This document shows positions 21,902-31,678 of a DNA stretch of 45,384 nt, in pieces. The stretch spans positions 1-45,384 of the forward strand of contig JAEDES010000007.1 in NCBI GenBank assembly GCA_016293205.1, given 5' to 3'. The DNA comes from Bacilli bacterium (lineage in GTDB: Bacteria > Bacillota_I > Bacilli_A > RF39 > UBA660). The notes beneath the pieces were generated by a model. It saw only the letters and a list, made by a program, of their open reading frames with translations. It did no database searches and was not told where the DNA came from. The translations under genes and the position numbers were made by a program. The number at the start of each line of letters is the position of its first letter. Position 1 is the first letter of the stretch.

Positions 21902-24214
21902 ATGACAAAAGAAAACATATTAATGATAATACCAAATAATGAAAAGATGAAATTATTATCAAACTTAGAAAAAGAAAATTCTCTACATAATATTAAATTT
22001 ATGACTAAAGAAGAATTCTTATCTAATTATTATTTTAAAGCAAATGAAAAAACACTATTTTATCTATTAAATAAATATAAATTTAATTTAGATGTTGCTA
22101 AAGTATATTTAAAGAACCTTTATGTAATTGATGAAAACAAAAAATATTCTTCATCTAAATTAAACTTCTTAAAAGATCTAAAAATTGAATTAAAAGAAAA
22201 TAATTTATTAGAAGAAAACCCTTTCTTTAAAGATTATATAAAAGATAAAAAAATAGTAGTTAATAACTATTATGACTTAGATAAATATGAAGAAGAGTTA
22301 TTTAATCATAAAGTAGAAATACCTAAATATGAATTAAATATCAAAGTAGTAGAAAACTCTACTATGGAAGAAGAAGTAAATGATGTATGTCTAAATATAA
22401 TTAATTTACTAAAACAAGGAGTATCTTTAAATAATATTTATTTAACAAATGTTTCTTCTGATTATCATTACACTTTAAAGAAAATATTTAATTATTATAA
22501 CATTCCAATTAATATTAATTTTTCTTATTCTATATATGGTACTAAAGTAGTAAGTGATTATCTAAAGACAAAAGAGTTAGATCTTGAAAATAAAGATAAC
22601 TTAGTAATAAATAGAAAATTAGTTAATATTATTTCATCTCTATCTTCAATTGATGATAAAACTAAAGAATATGAAACTCTTTTAATTGATAAATTAAAAA
22701 ATACAAAACTTCCAAATAAAAAATTAAAAGATGCAGTAAATATTAAAGACTTCTATAAAGAAACATTTACTGATGAAGATTATGTCTTTGTACTAGGATT
22801 CAATCAAGATTCACTACCTAAATTAGAAAAGGATATTGCCTATATTAATGATGATATTAAAGATGAAGTATCAATGTATAAGACAACATACTTAAATAAG
22901 AGAAATAAAGAATTAGTAGGTTACTTATTATCAAATATCAAGAACTTACATTTATCTTATAAATTATCTTCACCATTCTCATCATTTTATAAATCATCTT
23001 TAATTAATGACTTTAATTTAGAAGTAATTAAACCACTAGAAGATAATTTCACATCATCTAATATTTATAATGAATTAAGACTAGGAGAATCCCTAGATTT
23101 ATATAATTTATATGGTGAAAAGACAAAGTCACTTGAAACATTACTAACTCATTATAATATCCCATATAAGACTTATTCTAATGCTTATACAGGTATTTCT
23201 AATGATTTATATCTAACTAACTTACCATATCCATTAAAGCTATCATATACATCTTTAAATGCTTATAGTGAATGTAAGTTTAAGTATTATTTAAAATATG
23301 TTTTAAAACTAGAACCATTCGAAGAAACATTCCCATCTTTTATAGGTACTATGTATCATGAAATATTAAGATTATATAAGAAAACAAATTTTGATTTTGA
23401 AACAGAATATCAAAATTATATATCTAAACATGAACTAACGCTTAAAGAAAAAATGTTATTAGTAAAAATAAAAAGAGATTTAAAAGATTTCTTAGAAGTA
23501 TTAAAAAAACAAGATTTAATAACTGGATATAATGATGCCTACATGGAAAAGAAAATAGATATCCCTCTAGATAAAAAAGTAGAAGTAATCTTTACTGGTA
23601 TCATTGATAAAATAATGTATTATCAAAAAATAGAAGATACATACTTTTCTATAGTAGATTATAAATCAGGCTATATTGATACTCATATTGAACCAATGAA
23701 ATATGGTCTACATATGCAATTACCTGTATATCTATATCTAATTCATTATTCTAAAGCTATACCAAATCCAATCTTTACTGGAATATATTATCAAAATATA
23801 TTATTTAATTATCCAACTTATTCTAAATCATTAGAAAAAGAAATAAATGAAAGAACATTCTTACATGGATATTCTACTGATGATACATCTATTCTAGAAA
23901 GATTTGATCCTACATATGAAAAAAGTGAATTTATTAAAAGTCTTTCGTATAAAGAAGAAAAAGGTTTTGGAACATATTCAAAAATAATGGATAACAATAC
24001 ATTATATGAACTAGTTAAATATACAAAGAATTATATTGATAAAACAACAGATGATATCTTAAATTCAGACTTTGAAATAAATCCAAAAGTATATGATAAA
24101 CAAAACATTTCATGCAGTTTCTGTCCATTTAATGATATTTGTTATACAAAAGAAAAAGATTTAACATACTTAGAAAAAGTAGAAGATTTATCATTCTTAG
24201 GAGGTGATGAGTAA
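21902..24214 (+). CDS. addB: AddB-type helicase-nuclease subunit (compact)
   Basis: AddB partners AddA in double-strand-break end resection. 770 residues against about 1160 in Bacillus. The N-terminal helicase-like part is short and I see no Walker A motif (degenerate). The C-terminal part is well preserved: the first iron-sulphur Cys in YSECKFKYYLKYVLKLE, GTMYHEILRLY, the nuclease core VDYKSGYID with its acidic residue and Lys, and the last Cys residues CSFCPFNDIC. So the 4Fe-4S-stapled PD-(D/E)XK nuclease is intact. Stop and the addA start overlap by 1 base. Likely the same short-AddB arrangement known in small-genome Bacillota. Confidence 0.85.
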   Translation: MTKENILMIIPNNEKMKLLSNLEKENSLHNIKFMTKEEFLSNYYFKANEKTLFYLLNKYKFNLDVAKVYLKNLYVIDENKKYSSSKLNFLKDLKIELKENNLLEENPFFKDYIKDKKIVVNNYYDLDKYEEELFNHKVEIPKYELNIKVVENSTMEEEVNDVCLNIINLLKQGVSLNNIYLTNVSSDYHYTLKKIFNYYNIPININFSYSIYGTKVVSDYLKTKELDLENKDNLVINRKLVNIISSLSSIDDKTKEYETLLIDKLKNTKLPNKKLKDAVNIKDFYKETFTDEDYVFVLGFNQDSLPKLEKDIAYINDDIKDEVSMYKTTYLNKRNKELVGYLLSNIKNLHLSYKLSSPFSSFYKSSLINDFNLEVIKPLEDNFTSSNIYNELRLGESLDLYNLYGEKTKSLETLLTHYNIPYKTYSNAYTGISNDLYLTNLPYPLKLSYTSLNAYSECKFKYYLKYVLKLEPFEETFPSFIGTMYHEILRLYKKTNFDFETEYQNYISKHELTLKEKMLLVKIKRDLKDFLEVLKKQDLITGYNDAYMEKKIDIPLDKKVEVIFTGIIDKIMYYQKIEDTYFSIVDYKSGYIDTHIEPMKYGLHMQLPVYLYLIHYSKAIPNPIFTGIYYQNILFNYPTYSKSLEKEINERTFLHGYSTDDTSILERFDPTYEKSEFIKSLSYKEEKGFGTYSKIMDNNTLYELVKYTKNYIDKTTDDILNSDFEINPKVYDKQNISCSFCPFNDICYTKEKDLTYLEKVEDLSFLGGDE

Positions 24215-27200
24215 TGGCATGGACACCCGAACAACAACAAGCAATCGATGAAGAAGGAAAAAACATAATTGTCTCTGCTGGAGCAGGGTCTGGAAAAACA
24301 GCTGTTCTTACTGCTAGAACTCAAAGAAAACTATTAAGTGGTACTCACGTAAATGAACTATTAGTTTTAACCTTCACAAATGCTGCAGCAGCAGAAATGA
24401 AAGAACGTATTAGAAAGACAATAAATAAAACACCTGGTCTAGAAGAAGAAGCAAACTTAATTGATGGAGCATATATCACAACATTTGATTCATTCTCTTT
24501 ATCAATAGTAAAAAAATATCATACAAAACTTAATGTAACTAATAATATAAAAATTACAGATGAAGTAGTAATAGATATAAAGAAAAATAAAATTCTAGAT
24601 GAAATATTTGAAGAAAATTATCTATCTCCAAAACAAGATTTTACAAAGCTAATAGAAAATTTCTGTTTAAAAGATGATAAAGAATTAAAAAAACTAATTC
24701 TAAATGCCTACAAAAAAATAGAATTAAAATATGATAAAGAAGATTATCTAAATACTTATATTGATTCTTTCTACAATAAAGAAAATATAAATAAATATAA
24801 AGATGAGTATTTAAAATTACTTAAATCATATCAAGACAATATAAAGAAATTACTAATAGAATTAAATGAGTATTTCGATGGAGACTTTGTAACTAAAATG
24901 GAAGATGCTCATCATAAGTTAATAAATGCCAAAACTTATGAAGAATTAATTAATTCATTAGACTTTAAATCTCCAGTAGTACCAAGAAATTCTGATGAAA
25001 CAGGTAAATCTATAAAACAAACAATCTCTGAACAAGTAAAAGAATTAAAGGAACTTTTAATTTATGAAACAGAAGATGAAATTACAAACGATATTTATGA
25101 TACAAAAGAAAATGCTGAAACTATTATTAATATCATAAAAGAATTAGATAAGAGATTAACAATCTATAAACAAAAAGAAGAAGTTTATAACTTTAATGAT
25201 ATCGCAAGACTTGCAATTAAAGTTGTAAATGATAATCCTGATATTAGAGAAGAACTTACAAATAGTTTTAAAGAAATCCTAGTAGATGAATATCAAGATA
25301 CATCTGATACTCAAGAAAAATTCATCTCATTAATTTCTAATAATAATGTTTATATGGTAGGAGATATAAAACAATCAATCTATCGTTTTAGAAATGCCAA
25401 CCCATATATCTTTAAAAATAAATATGATACTTATAGAGATACTGATCAAGGAATTAAAATAGATCTTGTAAAAAACTTTAGATCAAGAAAAGAAGTACTT
25501 GCAAACATCAACTTATTATTTGATTTATTTATGGATGATGATATTGGTGGAGCAGACTACAAAGTATCACATAGAATGGTCTTTGGAAATAATACATACA
25601 TAGAACAAGGTTTAACTGAGCAAAACTATGATATGGAAGTATATACATATGGTGAAACAGAAAGAAACATTTCAAAAGATGAACAAGAAGCATTCATCAT
25701 TGGATATAATATCTTAGATAAAGTAAATAACCACTATCAAGTATTTGATAAAGATGAATTGTTACTTAGAGATATTGAATATAAAGATTTTGTAATCTTA
25801 TTAGATAAAAGTAAAAATTTTGATTTATACAAAAAGATTTTTGAATACTTACATATCCCTCTAACAATTCTAAAAGATGAATCTATTCGTAAAGATCAAG
25901 ATATCTTAGTAATAAAAAATCTATTAAAACTATTAATTTGTATTAAAGAAAATAATCTGAATGAGCAATTTAAATATAGTTTTACATCTATCTCAAGAAG
26001 TTTCTTATTTAAAACACCTGATAAAGAAATATATGAATATCATGTAAATAAAAATTACAAGGAATCTTCTCTATATAAAAAGTGTTTAGAATTAATCCCA
26101 TCTATGGATATAACATCTCCATCTGAATATTTAGACTATATTTTGGATGAATTTAATTATGAACAAAAACTTATAGAAATAGGTTCTATAAAATCATTTA
26201 GGGTAAGAACAGAATATTTTTATAACTTAATTAAATCATTTGAAGAACAAGGTAATACTATTTATGACTTTGTAAATTACTTAGATGAAATATTCGATAA
26301 TGACTATGATTTAAAATTTAATATAAATTCATCATCATCAAATAGTTGTAAGATAATGACTATTCATAAGTCTAAAGGATTAGAATTTCCAGTATGTTAC
26401 TTTGCAGGATTCTCATCTAAATTTAATACTTTAGAATTAAAAGAAAGAATTATTTATGATAATAAATATGGACTAGTTCTACCAAAAGTAAATAATTATT
26501 TTAAAGATACTATTCTAAAAACTCTATTAAAGAATACCACTAAGAAAGAAGAGATATCTGAAAAAATTAGATTACTTTATGTAGCAGTAACACGTGCAAA
26601 AGAAAAAATGATTATTGTTATGCCGGAACTAGAAGAGACAAAAGAAGTATTAGATATTGTCCCATCATATGAAAGATCTAAATATAATAGTTTCTTATCT
26701 ATTATGAAAAGTATTTATTCTAATCTTTTACCATTCATAACAAAAAAAGAAGTAAAAGCAACAAAAGAATATTTAGATTCTAAAAAAGAAAATAATTTAG
26801 AAAGTTTAAAATTAGAAAATGATAATCTAATAGTAGAAGAGTTATCATATGAAAATACTTATATTGAGGAATCTCACTTCTCAAAAGATTCCCTACATCT
26901 AATTACTAAAGAAGAAAAAGATGTAATGGACTTTGGAACTAAAGTACATGAAACTTTAGAATTATTAGATTTCTCTAATCCAAACCTAGATAATTCTAAT
27001 CTAGAAAATAATATAAAAGAAAAGATTAAATTATTCTTAGAAACACCAATTATAAAAGAAAATAAAGATGCTATTCTTCATAAAGAATATGAATTTACTT
27101 ATCAAGAAGAAAATACTTTATCACATGGAATAATCGATCTTTTAATCGAAAGAGAAGATAAAATGATTATTGTTGATTATAAATTAAAAAATATTGATGA

Positions 27201-27330
27201 TCCTCTATATGATAAACAACTAAATGGATATCGAAAAGTAATTAAAGATAAAACTAATAAAGCTGTTGAATGTTACTTATATTCAATAATTGACAATAAG
27301 TTTAGACAAATATACGAACAAGGAGACTAA
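24214..27330 (+). CDS. addA: AddA helicase-exonuclease subunit
   Basis: 1038 residues (about 1230 in Bacillus). UvrD-type helicase motifs in order: Q-motif WTPEQQQAI at the start, Walker A SAGAGSGKTAVL (about 23-34), FTNAAAAEM (Ia), VDEYQDTS (Walker B, about 354), GDIKQSIYRFR (III), NFRS (IV), MTIHKSKGLEFPV (V), and LLYVAVTRAKEKM (VI). The C-terminal PD-(D/E)XK nuclease follows: GTKVHETLELLD, then IIVDYKLKNID and the QLNGYR tail. All catalytic motifs appear intact, so the shorter length comes from loops. Coupled with addB by a 1-base overlap. It ends in a terminator whose loop holds the stop codon. Confidence 0.95.
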   Translation: MAWTPEQQQAIDEEGKNIIVSAGAGSGKTAVLTARTQRKLLSGTHVNELLVLTFTNAAAAEMKERIRKTINKTPGLEEEANLIDGAYITTFDSFSLSIVKKYHTKLNVTNNIKITDEVVIDIKKNKILDEIFEENYLSPKQDFTKLIENFCLKDDKELKKLILNAYKKIELKYDKEDYLNTYIDSFYNKENINKYKDEYLKLLKSYQDNIKKLLIELNEYFDGDFVTKMEDAHHKLINAKTYEELINSLDFKSPVVPRNSDETGKSIKQTISEQVKELKELLIYETEDEITNDIYDTKENAETIINIIKELDKRLTIYKQKEEVYNFNDIARLAIKVVNDNPDIREELTNSFKEILVDEYQDTSDTQEKFISLISNNNVYMVGDIKQSIYRFRNANPYIFKNKYDTYRDTDQGIKIDLVKNFRSRKEVLANINLLFDLFMDDDIGGADYKVSHRMVFGNNTYIEQGLTEQNYDMEVYTYGETERNISKDEQEAFIIGYNILDKVNNHYQVFDKDELLLRDIEYKDFVILLDKSKNFDLYKKIFEYLHIPLTILKDESIRKDQDILVIKNLLKLLICIKENNLNEQFKYSFTSISRSFLFKTPDKEIYEYHVNKNYKESSLYKKCLELIPSMDITSPSEYLDYILDEFNYEQKLIEIGSIKSFRVRTEYFYNLIKSFEEQGNTIYDFVNYLDEIFDNDYDLKFNINSSSSNSCKIMTIHKSKGLEFPVCYFAGFSSKFNTLELKERIIYDNKYGLVLPKVNNYFKDTILKTLLKNTTKKEEISEKIRLLYVAVTRAKEKMIIVMPELEETKEVLDIVPSYERSKYNSFLSIMKSIYSNLLPFITKKEVKATKEYLDSKKENNLESLKLENDNLIVEELSYENTYIEESHFSKDSLHLITKEEKDVMDFGTKVHETLELLDFSNPNLDNSNLENNIKEKIKLFLETPIIKENKDAILHKEYEFTYQEENTLSHGIIDLLIEREDKMIIVDYKLKNIDDPLYDKQLNGYRKVIKDKTNKAVECYLYSIIDNKFRQIYEQGD

Positions 27331-27343
27331 TCTCCTTGTTTTT
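27317..27343 (+). terminator. addBA operon terminator, stop codon in the loop
   Basis: Perfect 10-bp stem AACAAGGAGA/TCTCCTTGTT, loop CTAA containing the TAA stop, then T run. Confidence 0.92.
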
Positions 27344-27373
27344 ATACATTTATTGCTTTAAATAAAAACAAAA

Positions 27374-27382
27374 TGATATAAT
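27374..27382 (+). promoter_or_regulatory. extended -10 promoter of the reductase-phosphatase operon
   Basis: TGATATAAT, followed by AGGAGGAG (27396-27403). Confidence 0.6.
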
Positions 27383-27409
27383 TAGTTTATAAAATAGGAG
27401 GAGTACTTT

Positions 27410-29452
27410 ATGGAAAATAAGTATCAAGAATTGTTTACACCATTAAAAGTAGGTGGGGTAACAATCAAAAATAGATTTGTGCATGCTCCAATGGAAGGAA
27501 CAGCGCCAATCGAATGGATGACAGGATATAAATTTAATGAACATACAAAAAAATATTTGCTTGAAAGAGCAAGAAATAATGTAGGATTAATTATCCCAGG
27601 AATTGTAACTGTTAAAAGTGCCATCGGAGGAAAATGGTTACATAAAAGCGGTAAGAAATTCGTATCAGAATTAAAAGAATTAATGGATGAAATTCACAAA
27701 GAAGATTGTAAGTTATTCATACAATTAGGAGCGGGATTCGGACGTGTAATGTTAATGATTGATATGTTATCAGGATTACTTGATAAACCATTTTTAGCAA
27801 AATTATTAAAAGTAGATAGAATAACAGCTTCACCAAGTGAATTACCAAACGTTTGGGAACCAAAACGTATGTGTCCAGAAATCACAGTAAAAGAAATTGA
27901 AGAAATTGTAGAAGGATTTGCAAAATCTGCAAAATTATTAAAAGACGCTGGTGTAGACGGAGTTGAAATTCATGCTATCCATGAAGGATATTTACTAGAT
28001 CAATTTACAATTGCAAATACTAATAAGAGAACAGATAAATATGGTGGTTCATTAGAAAATAGAGCACGTTTTGTAACTGACATAATTAAAGCAATCAAAA
28101 AAGAATGCGGAGAAGACTTCCCAGTAGTTGTAAGATACTCAGTAACAAGTAAAATGCGTGGATTTAATAAAGGTGCTTTACCTGGAGAAAAATTTGAAGA
28201 ATTTGGTCGTGACTACGATGAAAGTATCAAATTAGCAAAACTTTTAGAAGAAGCAGGAGCAGATGCTCTAGATGCAGATAACGGAAGTTATGATGCTTGG
28301 TATTGGGCACATCCGCCTATGTATATGCCTTTAGCATGTAATTTAGAAGATGCTAAATTTATTAAAAAACATGTAAATATTCCAGTGTTCTGTGCTGGTA
28401 GAATGGAAAATCCAAATACATGTGTAGAAGTCATTAAAAATAATGAAATCGATGCAGTATCAATTGGTAGACAATTCTTAGCAGATGCAGAATATGTTAC
28501 AAAAGTAAAAGAAGGAAGACTAAAAGATGTTCGTCCTTGTCTAGCTTGTCATAACGGATGTTTTGCTAACGGACAAAGACCAAATGGTAAAGGGGCAGTA
28601 TCTGCACCTTGGGGTAATGGTAAATGTGCAATTAACCCATATACATTAAATGAAAATGCAAGAGCTTTAAAACCACTTAAAGAAAAGAAAACAATAGCTG
28701 TTATTGGAGCAGGTATTGCAGGTATGGAATTTGCAAGAATTGCAACACTTAGAGGTCATGATGTAACAATCTATGAAAAATCTAATGAAATCGGTGGAGT
28801 ATTTAATGCAGCCGCGGCACCTAAATTCAAAGAAAAAGATAAAATGTTATTAAAATGGTATAAACAACAAATGAAAGATTTAAATATTAAAATTGAATTT
28901 AATCATGAAGTTACACAAGAAGAATTTGAAAACTTTGATGTAGATGCTGTTGTTTATGCAACAGGTGCAACTCCAAGAAATTTAAATGTTGAAGGACAAG
29001 AACATGTAATTGATGCAATTGATTACTTAAGAAAAACAAAAGAGGTTGGAGAAAAAGTAGCAATAATCGGTGGAGGATTAACTGGATGTGAAATTGCATA
29101 TGATGCAGTTTTAGATAAGAAAAAACCAATTATAATTGAAGCACAACCAGAAATCTTAAATGTACCAACACTTTGTGCTGCAAACTCTAATATGTTAAGA
29201 GAATTAATTAGATTACATGAGATTCCAGTATATACAAATGCTAAAGTATTAAAAGTAACTGATAATAATATAACAATCTCAGTAGATGGAGAAGAAAAAG
29301 AAATAGAAGTAGATACAGTTGTTAAGTCAATTGGATACAATCCATCTAACTATGAAGATTCTAAAAACTTCTATGTTATAGGAGATGCTTTAAAAGTTGG
29401 TAATTTAATGGATGTAATTTGGAAAGCATATGACTTAGCAAATAGTATTTAA
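27410..29452 (+). CDS. old yellow enzyme-type NADH:flavin oxidoreductase / 2-enoate reductase-like flavoprotein
   Basis: 680 residues in the classical three-part layout. An N-terminal FMN TIM barrel (1-350) shows TPLKVGGVTIKNRFVHAPM, the HAIHEGYLLDQF helix with the active-site His, NKRTDKYGGSLENRARF and RMENP. A 4Fe-4S centre follows (CLACHNGC, then a downstream GKCAINP Cys). The C-terminal FAD/NADH part (about 425-680) has VIGAGIAGMEFARIA and IIGGGLTGCEIAYDA. Related enzymes reduce enoates, including BaiCD in bile-acid 7-dehydroxylation and FldZ for cinnamate. The actual substrate cannot be inferred, as no bai or fld neighbours exist. Coupled by a 1-base overlap with the phosphatase gene. 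Confidence 0.88.
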   Translation: MENKYQELFTPLKVGGVTIKNRFVHAPMEGTAPIEWMTGYKFNEHTKKYLLERARNNVGLIIPGIVTVKSAIGGKWLHKSGKKFVSELKELMDEIHKEDCKLFIQLGAGFGRVMLMIDMLSGLLDKPFLAKLLKVDRITASPSELPNVWEPKRMCPEITVKEIEEIVEGFAKSAKLLKDAGVDGVEIHAIHEGYLLDQFTIANTNKRTDKYGGSLENRARFVTDIIKAIKKECGEDFPVVVRYSVTSKMRGFNKGALPGEKFEEFGRDYDESIKLAKLLEEAGADALDADNGSYDAWYWAHPPMYMPLACNLEDAKFIKKHVNIPVFCAGRMENPNTCVEVIKNNEIDAVSIGRQFLADAEYVTKVKEGRLKDVRPCLACHNGCFANGQRPNGKGAVSAPWGNGKCAINPYTLNENARALKPLKEKKTIAVIGAGIAGMEFARIATLRGHDVTIYEKSNEIGGVFNAAAAPKFKEKDKMLLKWYKQQMKDLNIKIEFNHEVTQEEFENFDVDAVVYATGATPRNLNVEGQEHVIDAIDYLRKTKEVGEKVAIIGGGLTGCEIAYDAVLDKKKPIIIEAQPEILNVPTLCAANSNMLRELIRLHEIPVYTNAKVLKVTDNNITISVDGEEKEIEVDTVVKSIGYNPSNYEDSKNFYVIGDALKVGNLMDVIWKAYDLANSI

Positions 29453-29889
29453 TGATTAGAATATGCTTTATATGTCATGGTAATATCTGCCGTTCACCAA
29501 TGGCAGAATTTATCATGAAACAAAAAATCAAAGAATTAAACTTAGAAAATAAATTCTATATAACTTCCAAAGCTACATCATCTGAAGAACTAGGTAATGA
29601 TATTCATCCTGGTACACAGAAAAAACTACTTGAAAATAATATTCCATATACTAGACATTATGCATCAAAAGTAGAAAAAACAGACTACAATGATTTTGAT
29701 TATTTCATCTGCATGGATGATAAAAATGTAAGAAATCTATCTTATATATTTGATGATCCTAAAAACAAAGTACATAAACTTTTATCAAAAGATATTGCAG
29801 ATCCTTGGTATACAGGAAACTTTGACTTAACTTATAACGAAATAGTACAAGGAATAAATTATTTAATAAGTGACTTAAAGAGCAAATAA
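29452..29889 (+). CDS. low molecular weight protein tyrosine phosphatase
   Basis: 145 residues, normal family length. The P-loop CHGNICRS (Cys8 nucleophile, Arg14) and the general-acid loop DPWYTG near residue 118 are both intact. The ATG overlaps the stop of the preceding reductase gene (TAATG). In Firmicutes such enzymes oppose tyrosine kinases of capsule synthesis or arginine phosphorylation (YwlE), and the sequence does not distinguish them. No kinase gene is nearby. Confidence 0.92.
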   Translation: MIRICFICHGNICRSPMAEFIMKQKIKELNLENKFYITSKATSSEELGNDIHPGTQKKLLENNIPYTRHYASKVEKTDYNDFDYFICMDDKNVRNLSYIFDDPKNKVHKLLSKDIADPWYTGNFDLTYNEIVQGINYLISDLKSK

Positions 29890-29901
29890 TGCTCTTTTTT
29901 T
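29877..29901 (+). terminator. terminator after the phosphatase gene, stop codon in the loop
   Basis: Stem AAAGAGC/GCTCTTT with loop AAATAAT that includes the TAA stop, then T run to 29901. Confidence 0.9.
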
Positions 29902-29948
29902 GTATAAAAATTTTCTTTTTGAAAATGCTAATCCTAGAAGGTGAAAAA

Positions 29949-30623
29949 ATGAAAGAAAATAAAAGAATAAAAATATATGCCTTAGCAGCGTTAATGATAT
30001 CAGTACTTACAATGAGTATTGCTTATGCTGTTTTAAGTACATCACTAGATATTAGTGGTTCTGCAACAATTCAAGAATCGAGTTGGGGATTTGAACTTGG
30101 AGAAGGTATATCAATAGCAGGAAATAATTATGAAACAACAGGTTCAGCAGTTTATAATAAACCAGTCTTTGATGGAGTAACTGCAACTTATAATTTTAGT
30201 TTAACTAAGCCAGGAGACTCAGTTTCATATTTCTTTAGAATTTATAATATAGGTTCATTACCAGGAGAAATAGCATCTATAACAACTTCTGAACCATTAT
30301 GTACTTCAAGTTCAAATAATACAAATGATGCAGAACTTGTTTGTAATAATCTAATTTATGAGATTACATATTCTGATGAAACTCCTATTCAAGCAGGAGA
30401 TGTATTAAGCAAATCCCTATCAACATCAATTCCACCAACAACATGCCTAAAAGGAACATCCACTGGAACAGTCCGTTCTATTAAAGTAAAAATAACTTTT
30501 GATGAAGAAGTAACAACAGTCCCATCATCAACAATAACAGTAAGTAACTTAAAAACAACTATTAATTTAAAACAAACTAATAAAACATGTATTAGTGATG
30601 GTGCTCCATCAGAACCAGTATAG
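29949..30623 (+). CDS. secreted or surface protein, TasA/camelysin-like
   Basis: 224 residues. Positive start (MKENKRIK), hydrophobic segment (about 9-24) and a signal-peptidase site near IAYA-V. The mature part is a beta-rich Ser/Thr/Gly-rich domain: TSLDISGSATIQESSWGF, then TKPGDSVSYFFRIYNIGSLPGEIASI, which follows the PGDS...NTGSL pattern of TasA/camelysin-type proteins, and four Cys that may pair (CTS...CNN...CLK...CIS). There is no C-terminal anchor. ATG at 29949 chosen for GAAGGTGA (29938-29945); an upstream start at 29889 would add an unlikely hydrophobic leader. Family match by pattern only. Confidence 0.6.
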   Translation: MKENKRIKIYALAALMISVLTMSIAYAVLSTSLDISGSATIQESSWGFELGEGISIAGNNYETTGSAVYNKPVFDGVTATYNFSLTKPGDSVSYFFRIYNIGSLPGEIASITTSEPLCTSSSNNTNDAELVCNNLIYEITYSDETPIQAGDVLSKSLSTSIPPTTCLKGTSTGTVRSIKVKITFDEEVTTVPSSTITVSNLKTTINLKQTNKTCISDGAPSEPV

Positions 30624-30644
30624 AAGGTCAAAACCCTTCTTTTA
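30622..30644 (+). terminator. terminator after the TasA-like gene
   Basis: Stem AGAAGG/CCTTCT with a 7-base loop, then TTT. The stop codon TAG overlaps the first stem bases. Confidence 0.7.
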
Positions 30645-30646
30645 AT

Positions 30647-30675
30647 TTGCAATTTTTTCAAAAATATGGTATAAT
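30647..30675 (+). promoter_or_regulatory. promoter of the RelE-like/helical protein unit
   Basis: -35 TTGCAA (30647-30652), 17-base spacer, extended -10 TGGTATAAT (30667-30675). The leader can pair TCCCC (30677-30681) with GGGGA (30694-30698), which would mask the ribosome site. Confidence 0.75.
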
Positions 30676-30705
30676 ATCCCCACATTTAGAAAAGGGGAGA
30701 TTAAT

Positions 30706-31677
30706 ATGGCATTTAAGTTTATAGATATATCAGATCTAACTGAAGGACAATTAATCGAAGTAATAGAAGAAAATGCAAAAACAGCAGCATTTACAAGAGA
30801 AGAAATTAGAAAATTAAAAGCTGCAGCAAAACCTAAAACTGCAACACCATCTATTATTATTGATAATTCTAAAACAGAAGAACAACCAGCAGTGGATAGA
30901 TCAGACTTTGAAGATGAGGTTGAATATTATTACTCACAGGTAAAAGAAATTACACCAGCAACTATCTCAGAAAAATTACATTTATGTGTACCAAAAAGAA
31001 CAAATAAAAATTTTGAAAAAATTATTTTACGTTTAAAACTAGAATCTTTAAGAAATATAAGAGAAATAAATGAAGTAATAAGAGAATATTCATCAGTTGA
31101 AGATCCAGAAGAAATGCAAATGTTTAAAGATGAAATTCTTTTTGAACAAGAAAAGATTGCTTTCTATGATCAATTATTATCTCCTGTTAAAGAAGAAGTT
31201 GAACAAGTAGAAGAGGAAGAACAATCAAATAGAATGATCTTTGTTCCAACTAATGGTGGAAATATTCGTATATTAGATGAAATAGATCATATTCCAGATA
31301 CATTCTATGATTTATTCTTAGAGTTATTTTTATCTATCAAAGATGGTTCATTTAAAAATGTAAAAAGATTTACTAATAATGCAGCATTAACTGGATTAGT
31401 AGAAGTAAAGAACCCACAATCTCGTGTAGTTTTTGCACGTCTTAATGAAAATACTTATGCGATTATAACTGCCTTTGTTAAAAAGACCCAAAGAGATAAA
31501 GGTTATTTAGACAGTTTAAAGAATAAAGCAGCAGATTATAAAGCCATCTCGGAAATATTAAAAAGAAATCTAAGTAATCCAGAATTCTTAGAATTACATC
31601 AACAATATGAAGAGGAATTATTTAGAAAATTAGGTTATGATCCCGTAACAAAAACATTTGTAAAGGGAGGTAAATAA
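30706..31677 (+). CDS. conserved-looking protein with a C-terminal RelE/HigB-like fold
   Basis: 323 residues, soluble. Residues 1-175 are mostly helical and charged, with an acidic hinge (VEQVEEEEQ). From about residue 180 the chain reads like a RelE/HigB (Gp49-type) module: a strand-helix start, then ALTGLVEVKNPQSRVVFARLNENTYAIITAFVKKTQRDKGYL, in which R-V-V-F and ITAFVKKTQ are the usual core, followed by a helix and a tail. RelE toxins are about 90-110 residues and rarely carry such an N-terminal part, and no small antitoxin gene flanks it, so a non-toxin role is possible. One base separates it from the next gene. Confidence 0.5.
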   Translation: MAFKFIDISDLTEGQLIEVIEENAKTAAFTREEIRKLKAAAKPKTATPSIIIDNSKTEEQPAVDRSDFEDEVEYYYSQVKEITPATISEKLHLCVPKRTNKNFEKIILRLKLESLRNIREINEVIREYSSVEDPEEMQMFKDEILFEQEKIAFYDQLLSPVKEEVEQVEEEEQSNRMIFVPTNGGNIRILDEIDHIPDTFYDLFLELFLSIKDGSFKNVKRFTNNAALTGLVEVKNPQSRVVFARLNENTYAIITAFVKKTQRDKGYLDSLKNKAADYKAISEILKRNLSNPEFLELHQQYEEELFRKLGYDPVTKTFVKGGK

Positions 31678-31678
31678 T

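Noticed and set aside
30706..31677. A classical type II toxin-antitoxin operon
   Set aside because: No small antitoxin gene precedes or follows. The partner gene encodes 622 residues and the RelE-like part is embedded in a long protein.
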